This document shows positions 17,507-25,473 of a DNA stretch of 64,000 nt, one piece after another. The stretch spans positions 286,204 to 350,203 of the forward strand of contig NZ_SOCR01000009.1 in assembly GCF_004364335.1 (NCBI RefSeq). The letters run 5' to 3'. The notes under the pieces are model-generated. The model made no database searches. It saw nothing but the letters and a program-made list of their open reading frames with translations, and had not been told where the DNA came from. Numbering within the stretch: position 1 is the stretch's first letter; each line of letters starts with the position of its first letter. The DNA is from Pseudomonas graminis. Its GTDB lineage: Bacteria > Pseudomonadota > Gammaproteobacteria > Pseudomonadales > Pseudomonadaceae. Made by a program: the position numbers and the translations under genes.

Positions 17507-18548
17507 ATGCAATTTTTATCGGAGATCATTGTTCGCACTTATTTTATCCCTAGCTGGTTGTGATTATGGAGACAAACCAATGACATCATTCGTTCCAGAA
17601 AAAGCAGATTGGGAAGTCGTGTCAAAACGATTAGAGTTTGAATGTATTCATGAAAAAGATCGTCTGCCCCCACTGGACCCAGATGCACATCGCCTATATC
17701 AATATGGATTACACCTATCCCAACTTTCCGGGCCAAAGGATTTCGATCAGACGGCGCGCTACTATCGGATCGCCGCCGCGCATGATCACTATCGTGCTGC
17801 GACAAACTTGCAAGCGCTGCTATCACAGGGCCTAACAAACGCCCCGCGCCCCGCGAAAGAGACTATTGACTTGGTAGAAGATTTGATTAACCGGGGCATC
17901 CCAGGAGCTTACTATGATATGGGTCACTATCTTGAACTCGGATATGGTGTGAGGCAGGATGCTGAAGCAGCTCGCTACTATTTCAGACGCGCGGCTGACT
18001 ATGGAAATCCGGAGGCTCAATATTACGTAGCTAATTTATTGGCGAAGACTGGTAAAGCTGGAGCCATCCCACTTGCGATGATGCGCTGCTCCATGGAACA
18101 GGGACATCGCGAGGCGGCGCTGAGATACGGCGTATCGAGAAAGAATGAAGGTCTATTCATTGAAGCTCTTGAAGCTTATCAATCAGCATCTAAATTCGGA
18201 AATCCCGCTGGAGCGCGCAGACTTAGAGAGGCATTTAACTACAGCAAGACAAGCAACGAAACCTATTACTTAGCAGCCGATATTGATAGCGAAAGATCAC
18301 GACGATATAGCCTTATAACTAACTTTTTGAATAAATACGAACACCTCGGCGCCAAAGTTCCCGACATCGACCAAATCGTACCCCTCCCCCCAGCCAAACT
18401 GCCCGATTGGGACGAAACATTCGAATGGAAGCGCAAGCGCGACGCCGCCGTGCCTCCGTCGCCACCCAGCGAAGAATTGATCGCGCGGATGTGTGAGGAG
18501 AAAGGACTTGATCCAGCCACAGGCTGGCCGTTGAGTGGGTTGAAGTAA
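17496..18548 (+). CDS. Sel1-like repeat lipoprotein, probable PLD immunity protein 1
   Basis: A 350-residue lipoprotein: signal peptide with lipobox LSLAGC, cleaved before Cys22, so it acts in the periplasm on a membrane. The body is made of Sel1/TPR-like helical repeats, for example YQYGLHLSQLSGPKDFDQTA, ARYYRIAAAHDHYRAATNLQ and ARYYFRRAADYGNPEAQYYV. About 50% of positions match the next gene by eye. It overlaps the lipase gene by 11 bp in another frame, the coupling expected of an effector-immunity pair. Base composition is clearly more AT-rich than vgrG. Immunity is inferred from position, paralogy and family. Confidence 0.8.
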   Translation: MLTKCNFYRRSLFALILSLAGCDYGDKPMTSFVPEKADWEVVSKRLEFECIHEKDRLPPLDPDAHRLYQYGLHLSQLSGPKDFDQTARYYRIAAAHDHYRAATNLQALLSQGLTNAPRPAKETIDLVEDLINRGIPGAYYDMGHYLELGYGVRQDAEAARYYFRRAADYGNPEAQYYVANLLAKTGKAGAIPLAMMRCSMEQGHREAALRYGVSRKNEGLFIEALEAYQSASKFGNPAGARRLREAFNYSKTSNETYYLAADIDSERSRRYSLITNFLNKYEHLGAKVPDIDQIVPLPPAKLPDWDETFEWKRKRDAAVPPSPPSEELIARMCEEKGLDPATGWPLSGLK

Positions 18549-18606
18549 TGCCCCCTCGATGCATGAGTACTCAAGCAAATAGCAAATAGCAAATACAAGG
18601 ACTGAT

Positions 18607-19695
18607 ATGAACTACATCGGATCAGCAGGCTTTCTAATAGCGCTATCTCTGAGCGGCTGCGACAGCAAAGTTGAAGAATCAAAAAGCTTCGTCCCTGAAT
18701 TCACTGATTACAACGCTGTGTCCAGAAACCCGAAGTTTGAGTGCATGCAGGAGCCGGACAGGCTACAACACATCAGTCCACACGAGGATGCCTTTTACCA
18801 ATATGGACGGCACCTCTCCCAAGTGAGAGGTCCGAAGGATTTCGATCAAATTGCACGTTACTATCGAATTGCCGCTGCCTATGGTGATTATCGTGCAGCG
18901 AGGAGCTTGCAAGCTTTGCTAATACAGGGCAAAACCACTACCGAGAAGCCAGCCGAAGAAGCTATAGGTCTAGTGAAACACCTATTAGCCCATGGCAACC
19001 CTAGGGGGTATTACGATATGGGGCTTTATCTTGAGTCCGGATATGGAGTGCAACAGGACAGTTCGGCTGCGCGCTACTACATCAGACGCGCGGCTGACTT
19101 GGGCAATCCGGAAGCGCAATTCCTGACAGCAAAATCACTACTTCAATCGTCTAAAAACAGCTTTGTTGCATTATCCATGCTGCGCTGTGCTATGGATCAG
19201 GGCAGCGTGGATGCCGCAAATCTCTACTTTGAAATCAGCGCACACAAAGATAACCATGAACAAGCGCTGCTCGCCCTTCGCACCGCCACTAAATTTGGAG
19301 ACCTCGAAAGCGCATCTGCTTTAGCGAGCACTGATTACGGCAGCGGACTTGAGAGGGACTCCAGGATGTTTAATCCGGACGAACGTGTTGAGGGAGATCG
19401 GCGATACAAACTGATTGCACGCTTTCTAACCAGGTACAAAAATCTTGATCCCCAAGTGCTGGATATCGACGAAATCGTTCCCCTTCCCCCGACAAAACTT
19501 CCCGTCTGGGACGAGACGTTTCAATGGAAACGTGCTCGCGATGCAGCCACTACGCCGTTAACGCCAAGTAAGTTGACGGTTGATGAAATGAGCAGACGAA
19601 AAGATCTCAATCCAACAACCGGATTGCGGTTGAGCCCGTTAAGACTAAAGCTCAAGGCTATCAGAAAGAAATTGCAATGGCGTAGCTGGGATTAA
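18607..19695 (+). CDS. Sel1-like repeat lipoprotein, probable PLD immunity protein 2
   Basis: A 362-residue paralogue of the preceding gene with lipobox LSLSGC (Cys18). Shared blocks include GRHLSQVRGPKDFDQIARYY, YYDMGLYLESGYGVQQD and the C-terminal LDIDEIVPLPPTKLPVWDET. Helical Sel1-like repeats fill residues 70-220. The two copies differ most at the C-terminus and in the middle repeats, as expected if each recognises a different lipase variant. It lies 58 bp after copy 1 and 5 bp before copy 3. Confidence 0.8.
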   Translation: MNYIGSAGFLIALSLSGCDSKVEESKSFVPEFTDYNAVSRNPKFECMQEPDRLQHISPHEDAFYQYGRHLSQVRGPKDFDQIARYYRIAAAYGDYRAARSLQALLIQGKTTTEKPAEEAIGLVKHLLAHGNPRGYYDMGLYLESGYGVQQDSSAARYYIRRAADLGNPEAQFLTAKSLLQSSKNSFVALSMLRCAMDQGSVDAANLYFEISAHKDNHEQALLALRTATKFGDLESASALASTDYGSGLERDSRMFNPDERVEGDRRYKLIARFLTRYKNLDPQVLDIDEIVPLPPTKLPVWDETFQWKRARDAATTPLTPSKLTVDEMSRRKDLNPTTGLRLSPLRLKLKAIRKKLQWRSWD

Positions 19696-19700
19696 AATTC

Positions 19701-20495
19701 ATGAATAAAGGATCGAACAAACTCGTGGGCTGCGTGCTTGCGTCAATCTTAGTGATTAGCTTTCTTGCGATAAGCCAATTCGGTAACCACCCATTTATTA
19801 GTAAATCACCCAGCGCTCCTTCTTACGTCTTTAACTGGAATCCGCTTCTCGATCTAGACTATGCAAGCGCGGAGTGGGTTTTCGAATCCATCAGCGAGCA
19901 AGCGGTGTCGGACGTGATTAGGGACGCCATCCGGGATCAAGAAATCTGGATGAGGACACCTGACGCCACGGTTGACGATAAATACTTCTCCTGCACCCCT
20001 ATCAGCCTGAAGAAACCAAGCAAATTCGCATTGGCCGCGTTCAACGAAGCGGATAAACCCGATTCCGGGCCTATGGCCAAATTCTACTATGTTGAGGCGG
20101 CTCGAGCAGGTTATTGGCGAGCAGCTGCGCGCCTGGTGACTTTGAATCTTGACGAAGGCTACCCTCTCTACGCCGTCCCGCTGGTGGCCTGGCTCCTACA
20201 AAACAAGGTTCCAGCGGGACACAACCTACTGGCGGATATTTTAGTCACGCATTCTGAGGGACCGGAGTTTGATCCGGCGGGTCTTGGAACTTCACTCAGA
20301 TGGCGGGCCGCTCTCAGTGGCGATCCAGATGCTTTATCGAAAATGGCAGACCTGCTGCTGCGTGAAGGCGAGCCGCAGTTTGCCAAAACGCTGCGTGACT
20401 GCGCTGAACGTAACAGACAAACATTCGGGGAATACGAGGAAAGCCCTTGGGATTCATTCCTGCAGTGGCTGCTGGAGGCCGGATCTACCCCATAG
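19701..20495 (+). CDS. Membrane-anchored Sel1-like protein, probable PLD immunity protein 3
   Basis: A 264-residue diverged member of the same group. It has an N-terminal transmembrane anchor (about residues 9-26, VGCVLASILVISFLAIS) rather than a lipobox, and a C-terminal helical repeat region (FYYVEAARAGYWRAAARLVT; RWRAALSGDPDALSKMADLL). It lacks the LPPTKLPVWDET tail of the other two. It is last in the operon, 5 bp after copy 2. A role in immunity or in stabilising the other two at the inner membrane is inferred. Confidence 0.72.
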   Translation: MNKGSNKLVGCVLASILVISFLAISQFGNHPFISKSPSAPSYVFNWNPLLDLDYASAEWVFESISEQAVSDVIRDAIRDQEIWMRTPDATVDDKYFSCTPISLKKPSKFALAAFNEADKPDSGPMAKFYYVEAARAGYWRAAARLVTLNLDEGYPLYAVPLVAWLLQNKVPAGHNLLADILVTHSEGPEFDPAGLGTSLRWRAALSGDPDALSKMADLLLREGEPQFAKTLRDCAERNRQTFGEYEESPWDSFLQWLLEAGSTP

Positions 20496-20583
20496 AGTTT
20501 TGCCGGCTGATGCCCGCATTCGAGAGCAAGCTCCCCGCAGGTCCAGCGGCCCGCGGCAGATCGGCGGTTGAATGGAGACCAAC

Positions 20584-21080
20584 TGTAGGAGCGACCGGGG
20601 TGGCGCTCCACCTTGCCCGCGAATGGGGTCAGCCAGACGAAATCCATTTCGTAGCCAGGTCGCCTTCGCGGGCAAGCGCGCTCCTACAGGTGTTGCATCG
20701 GTCAACATTTCGGGGTCAGGCACTGAAGCTTTGGCGGGCAGCGTGCTGGCGAAGGCGGTGGGCCAGCCGACATCCATTTCATAGACACACCGCCATCGCG
20801 GGCAAGCGCGCTCCTACAGGTTTTGCATCGGTCGACATTTCGGGGTCAGGCACTGAAGCTTTGGCAGGCAGCGTGCTGGCGAATGCGTTGGGTCAGACGA
20901 AAACCATTTCGCAGACAGATCGCCTTCGCGGGCAAGCGCGCTCCTACCGGTTTTGCCTCAGCAAAAATTTCGGAGTCAGGCACTGAATCTGTGGCAGGCA
21001 GCTTGCTGGCGAAGGCGGTGGGTCAGCCGACATCCATTTCACAGACACACCGCCTTCGCGGGCAAGCGCGCTCCTACAGG
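20584..21080. repeat. Second tandem BIME array, about 130 bp units
   Basis: Four units with GCGGGCAAGCGCGCTCCTAC near 20666, 20798, 20927 and 21057, each followed by a constant GGTCAGGCACTGAA spacer and a degenerate inverted REP (GGCAGCGTGCTGGCGAAGGC). Same REP family and nearly the same period as the array at 1-622, but with a different spacer. It closes the T6SS island before the MFS gene. No gene is present. Confidence 0.88.
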
Positions 21081-21147
21081 ATTTCGCGGTGCTCGGGCTG
21101 TCTGCGTGAGACAACAGACCTGTGGGAGCCCGGACAGCCAGGCCGCA

Positions 21148-22626
21148 TCACAAAGGCCGATCCACCCCGACATCCCGCCGCACTTCAACTGCCTCCTCCG
21201 GCCCAGCCGCATCAGGTTCAGCAGCCACTTCCTCATCCATAATCGCCACCGGCCGCACAACGCCTTCGCCTGACGCCACAACCCGCTCTACCATCTCTGG
21301 CTGCACGTCAGTCTCAGCCGCCACATCCGGCACGACATCTGCCGAAGCATCAGGCTCAGGCTCAACGTCCTGCATCTGATCCTGCACCACCTGTTCATCC
21401 ACGCGCGGGTCAAGGGCGACCACCAGCGGCGAGCTGGACATGCTGTCGGGCATGGCGACGTGGTGCAGCGGGGCGTCTTCGACCTGGTGCAGGTTGGTGA
21501 CGGCTTTGGGACGAATACGGGTGACCAGCACCAGCGCCACAAAGCAGACAAACGCGTAGAGCATGTTGCTGCCGAACATCTTCATCAGCACGCCGGACAC
21601 CAGCGGGCCGATACTGGCGCCGACACCGTAGGTCATCAGCAGCATGGCGGTCAGAGAGACGCGGCGTTCGCCTTCGACGTGGTCGTTGGAGAACGCCACC
21701 GCCAGCGGGTAAAGGGAAAACTGCAGCAGCGAGGCAAGAAAGCCCACCACCAGCAGCACTTCCATCGGCACGTTGGGGAGGATCGCCAGCGGCAGCGATG
21801 CCAGCACCAGCAGTACCGCAACGCCGCGGATGAGCCAGGCGCGGTCGTAGCGGTCCGACAATTTGCCCAGCGGGCCTTGCACGATAAGGCCCGCGCCGAT
21901 GCAACTGGCCATGAACAGACCGACATGCTCGGTGGACAGCCCCTGTTGCGCGGCATAGAGCGGCGCCAGACCGTAGAAGGAGCCGATGATCATGCCGGCG
22001 CTCAATACTGTGGTCAGGGATTGCGGCACGCGGCGCATGAAGAACAGCGGCTCCAGCGGGGCCGGGTGCATGGGCGCCGGGTGAATGCTGCGGGTCATTG
22101 CCACGGGCACGAGGCAAAGGGCGAAGCACATCGCCACAAGCATCAGCAGTTCAGGGCCGAGCTGCGGGTGGATGACCAGAATCAGCTGGCCGAGCACCAG
22201 CCCCAGGTACGACGCGATCATGTAGAGGCTGAACACTGTGCCGCGCTGCTTGGGCGAGGCCTGCTCGTTGAGCCAGCTCTCGATGACCATGTACTGGCAC
22301 ATCATCCCCAGACCGACGATCATCCGCAGGAAGATCCACGCCGGCAGGTAGTCGAACAGCCCATGGCCCAGCACCGCCGCGCCGACAATGCCCGCGCACG
22401 TCGCGTACGCACGAATGTGCCCGATCCGGCCAATCAGCCGGTGGCCGATCTTGCCGCCCAGGGCCAGGCCGACGTAGTTCGCGGCCATCAATGCGCCGAC
22501 CCACAGGCCATCGACCTGATCGGCGGCCAGACGCAAGGCAAGGTAGGTGCTCAGCAGGCCCGAGCCGATCAACATCATCAGCGAGGCAAAGTAGAGCGCT
22601 CGAAAGGACTTCCAGATTTGGCGCAT
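21148..22626 (-). CDS. MFS transporter, YcaD-like
   Basis: A 492-residue inner-membrane carrier with about 12 transmembrane helices in residues 5-385. Seen: the loop 2-3 motif GGKIGHRLIGRIGHIRAY, the helix 5 region ESWLNEQASPKQRG typical of the YcaD/uncharacterised MFS group, and GPLGKLSDRYDRAWLIRG between helices 8 and 9. The last 95 residues form an unusual acidic, Val/Ala/Pro/Glu-rich cytoplasmic tail (ten or more Glu/Asp per 40 residues). The substrate is unknown. A GGAAAG ribosome site lies directly after the T-run of an upstream hairpin (22635-22669). Confidence 0.85.
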   Translation of the reverse strand: MRQIWKSFRALYFASLMMLIGSGLLSTYLALRLAADQVDGLWVGALMAANYVGLALGGKIGHRLIGRIGHIRAYATCAGIVGAAVLGHGLFDYLPAWIFLRMIVGLGMMCQYMVIESWLNEQASPKQRGTVFSLYMIASYLGLVLGQLILVIHPQLGPELLMLVAMCFALCLVPVAMTRSIHPAPMHPAPLEPLFFMRRVPQSLTTVLSAGMIIGSFYGLAPLYAAQQGLSTEHVGLFMASCIGAGLIVQGPLGKLSDRYDRAWLIRGVAVLLVLASLPLAILPNVPMEVLLVVGFLASLLQFSLYPLAVAFSNDHVEGERRVSLTAMLLMTYGVGASIGPLVSGVLMKMFGSNMLYAFVCFVALVLVTRIRPKAVTNLHQVEDAPLHHVAMPDSMSSSPLVVALDPRVDEQVVQDQMQDVEPEPDASADVVPDVAAETDVQPEMVERVVASGEGVVRPVAIMDEEVAAEPDAAGPEEAVEVRRDVGVDRPL

Positions 22627-22634
22627 AGCTTTCC

Positions 22635-22669
22635 AAAAAACGGAAATCCCCGGCTTCAGAGGATTTCCG
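22635..22669 (-). terminator. Terminator or attenuator between the synthetase and MFS genes
   Basis: On the minus strand CGGAAATCC-11 bases-GGATTTCCG is followed by TTTTTT. It starts about 10 bp after the synthetase stop and its T-run ends only 8 bp before the MFS ATG, overlapping the ribosome site region. Confidence 0.75.
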
Positions 22670-22680
22670 AACAGCGATTC

Positions 22681-24024
22681 TTAAGCCTGAGCGGCCAGAA
22701 CGCGGCGCTCCCAGGGGGTGATTTCGTTGAAGAAGCTGGTCAGTTCCAGGGTCTTCGACGCGACGTAGCCTTCGATGAATTCGGCACCAAACAGTTCCTT
22801 GGCCAACGTGCTGCGAGTCAGACGTTCCAGGGCAGCGTGCAGGGTACATGGCAACGTCAGATTATCGGGCACGATGAACTCACCTTGAATCGCTGACGAC
22901 GGTTCCAGCGCATGCTCGATGCCATGAAGCCCCGCAGCCAGACTGGCCGCAATGGCCAGATACGGGTTGGCGTCGGCACCGGGCAGACGGTTCTCGACCC
23001 GACGGGCGACCGGTGCGCTGGCCGGAATGCGCAGGCCCGCCGAACGATTGTCGTGGGACCAGCAAGCGTTATTGGGCGAGGCGAACGGATGGCACAGGCG
23101 CTGGTAGGAATTGACGTTAGGCGCGAACAACGCGGTGAAGTCAGCCATCGCCGCCTGCTGTCCGCCGATGAAGTGATGAAACAGCTCGGTCGCCTCGCCA
23201 TCATCGTCGCTGAAGATGTTCTGGCCGGTGCGGGTGTCGACCACACTCTGGTGAATGTGCATCGAACTGCCGGGCGTGTGCGCCAACGGCTTGGCCATGC
23301 ACACCACGATCAGGCCGTGCTTGAGCGCGACTTCCTTGAGCATGTGTTTGAACAGAAAGGTCTGGTCGGCCAGCAACAGCGGATCGCCGTGCAGCAGGTT
23401 GATCTCGAACTGGCTGACGCCCATCTCGTGCATGACCGTGTCGCGGGGCAGGCCCAGGGCGGCCATGCAGGCATAGACTTCTTTGAAGAACGGTCGCAGC
23501 CCGTTGTGGGAGCTGATGCTGAACGCCGACTGGCCGTCTTCGCGACGGCCGTCCAGACCGACCGGCGGCTGGAAGGGCTGGCTCGGATCGGGGTTCGCCG
23601 CGAAGACGAAGAACTCCAGTTCGGTGGCCACCACCGGCGACCAGCCACGCCGGGCGAAACGGGCAATCACCGATTTGAGCTGGCCGCGGGTGGACAGCGG
23701 CGACGGCTGGCCGTCGAGCTCGTCGGCGTCGCAGATCGCCAGGGCGCGGGGCTCGTCGCTCCACGGCAGACGATGGATCTGCTGCGGGTCGGCGATCAAG
23801 GCCAGGTCGCCGTCGTCGCTGCCGTAGAACTTCGACGGCGGGTAGCCGCCCATGATGCATTGCAACAGCACGCCCCGCGCCAGCTGCAACCGACGGCCTT
23901 CCAGAAAGCCCTCGCCGGTCATCACCTTCCCTCGTGGCACGCCGTTCAGATCCGGCGTGACGCATTCAATTTCATCAATGCCCATCAGTCGCTGCGCGAG
24001 TGAATGGTGGTCATCGCTACTCAT
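22681..24024 (-). CDS. Glutamine-synthetase family, probable gamma-glutamylpolyamine synthetase
   Basis: A 447-residue type of GS with beta-grasp N-terminal domain (about 15-110) and catalytic domain (about 115-447). Seen: the first metal-site Glu in VVATELEFFVFA, the HEMGVSQFEIN motif, AKPLAHTPGSSMHIHQS with the ATP/metal His, and NRSAGLRIPAS plus RVENRLPGADANPYLA. These fit the PuuA/PauA/GlnA3 group that ligates glutamate to polyamines or ethanolamine, rather than GlnA (no adenylylation Tyr region). In Pseudomonas this opens polyamine catabolism. The MFS gene downstream could carry the substrate, but a hairpin separates them. Confidence 0.88.
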   Translation of the reverse strand: MSSDDHHSLAQRLMGIDEIECVTPDLNGVPRGKVMTGEGFLEGRRLQLARGVLLQCIMGGYPPSKFYGSDDGDLALIADPQQIHRLPWSDEPRALAICDADELDGQPSPLSTRGQLKSVIARFARRGWSPVVATELEFFVFAANPDPSQPFQPPVGLDGRREDGQSAFSISSHNGLRPFFKEVYACMAALGLPRDTVMHEMGVSQFEINLLHGDPLLLADQTFLFKHMLKEVALKHGLIVVCMAKPLAHTPGSSMHIHQSVVDTRTGQNIFSDDDGEATELFHHFIGGQQAAMADFTALFAPNVNSYQRLCHPFASPNNACWSHDNRSAGLRIPASAPVARRVENRLPGADANPYLAIAASLAAGLHGIEHALEPSSAIQGEFIVPDNLTLPCTLHAALERLTRSTLAKELFGAEFIEGYVASKTLELTSFFNEITPWERRVLAAQA

Positions 24025-24127
24025 GACTCAAATCCTTTTTCGTTGGGCACGCCGCAGGGCGGCAAGGCGTACAAAATAAGCGTCAGGCGTTCGGAATATC
24101 AAGCGCATCTTCGCAGCCCGGCGGGTT

Positions 24128-24141
24128 GGCCGGCTTCTTGC
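24128..24141 (+). promoter_or_regulatory. Candidate sigma-54 promoter of vioA
   Basis: TTGGCCGGCTTCTTGCTTTT has GG and GC 10 bases apart and a perfect TTGCTT -12 region; the -24 box TGGCCGG has two mismatches to TGGCACG. The predicted start near 24153 gives a 124 base leader before vioA. The same GGCCGG version recurs at 32138. Confidence 0.5.
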
Positions 24142-24276
24142 TTTTTCGGTGCCATAGCGCCGCAAACGCCATTTCGATGACGGCGAGCGTTCGACAACGC
24201 CAGCCATCACCGGGCGGGCGTTCCGCCGTGCGTCAACGCGCACAGCCCGCAGGGCGTAAGAGAGCACAGGAAGCTT

Positions 24277-25395
24277 ATGAGTAAAACGATCCCGGTCACC
24301 CAGCCTCTGCTGCCTCCGCTGGAAGAGTTCATGCCCTATCTGCAGCAGATATGGGACAGCAAGCGCCTGACCAACGCCGGGCCTTTCCATGAAAAGCTGG
24401 AGAAAGACCTGGCCGAGTACCTGGGCGTCGAGCACCTGTGCCTGTTTTCCAACGGCACGCTGGCGCTGCTCACGGCGTTGCAGGCCTTGCGTGTGACCGG
24501 CGAAGTCATCACCACGCCCTACTCATTCGTCGCCACTGCCCATTCGTTGCTGTGGAACGGGCTGAAACCGGTGTTCGTCGACATCGCGCCGGGCACCTTC
24601 AACCTTGACCCCGACCGGATCGAAGAAGCCATCACCCCGGCGACCACGGCCATCATGCCGGTGCATTGCTATGGCATGCCGTGTGACGTCGACCGTATTC
24701 AGCAGATCGCCGACCGTTATGGCCTGAAAGTGATTTACGACGCCGCCCACGCCTTCGGTGTGCAGCATCAAGGGCAGAGCCTGCTGCGCAACGGTGACCT
24801 GTCGGTGCTCAGCTTCCACGCCACCAAAGTCTTCAACACCTTCGAGGGCGGCGCGATTGTCTGCCCGGACGCGAAGACCAAAAAACGCATCGATTACCTG
24901 AAGAACTTCGGTTTCGCCGATGAGGTGACGGTCGTCGCCCCCGGCATCAACGGCAAGATGAGCGAGATCAACGCCGCGTTTGGTCTGCTGCAACTCAACT
25001 ACATCGACGGCGCGCTGGACCGACGCAAGCAGATCGACTCGATGTACCGCGAAGCCCTGACGCAAATACCCGGCATCGATTTGCTCTGGAGCCCCGGCGA
25101 GCACCACAACTATTCCTACTTCCCGGTGCTGGTGGGCGATGCATTCCCGATCAGTCGTGACGCCCTGTTCGAGCGCTTTCGCGAGCAGGACATCCTGGTC
25201 CGGCGTTATTTTTACCCGTTGATCTCGTCATTCCCGATGTACCGCAGCCTGGAATCCGCCAGACCGGGCCGCCTGCAAGTGGCCAGCGACGTGTCGAATC
25301 GGGTGCTGTGCCTGCCGATCTTCGATAGCCTCACCCCGGATGAATTCGCCAGGGTCATCGCGGTCATGCAGACGGTGCTGGCCGAGCACCGCTGA
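24277..25395 (+). CDS. vioA: DegT/DnrJ/EryC1 sugar aminotransferase, probable VioA
   Basis: A 372-residue PLP enzyme expected to convert dTDP-4-keto-6-deoxyglucose to dTDP-4-amino-4,6-dideoxyglucose (viosamine). Seen: FSNGTLALLTALQAL (PLP phosphate site), TPYSFVATAHSLLWNG, MPVHCYGMPCD, and the Schiff-base lysine K184 in SFHATKVFNTFEGG; NFGFADE and GINGKMSEINAAFG follow. Length and motifs fit the VioA/FdtB group. It is followed 78 bp later by a giant glycosyltransferase and faces the ACP-KAS III operon. In P. syringae pv. tabaci homologous genes make the modified viosamine cap on flagellin glycans. Confidence 0.86.
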   Translation: MSKTIPVTQPLLPPLEEFMPYLQQIWDSKRLTNAGPFHEKLEKDLAEYLGVEHLCLFSNGTLALLTALQALRVTGEVITTPYSFVATAHSLLWNGLKPVFVDIAPGTFNLDPDRIEEAITPATTAIMPVHCYGMPCDVDRIQQIADRYGLKVIYDAAHAFGVQHQGQSLLRNGDLSVLSFHATKVFNTFEGGAIVCPDAKTKKRIDYLKNFGFADEVTVVAPGINGKMSEINAAFGLLQLNYIDGALDRRKQIDSMYREALTQIPGIDLLWSPGEHHNYSYFPVLVGDAFPISRDALFERFREQDILVRRYFYPLISSFPMYRSLESARPGRLQVASDVSNRVLCLPIFDSLTPDEFARVIAVMQTVLAEHR

Positions 25396-25473
25396 GCCGC
25401 GTCCACATTCACATCGCCGGTCCGCGCCCATTGAGCGCAAACCGGCGCCCGTCATCCGTCGCAAGGTAATCCG

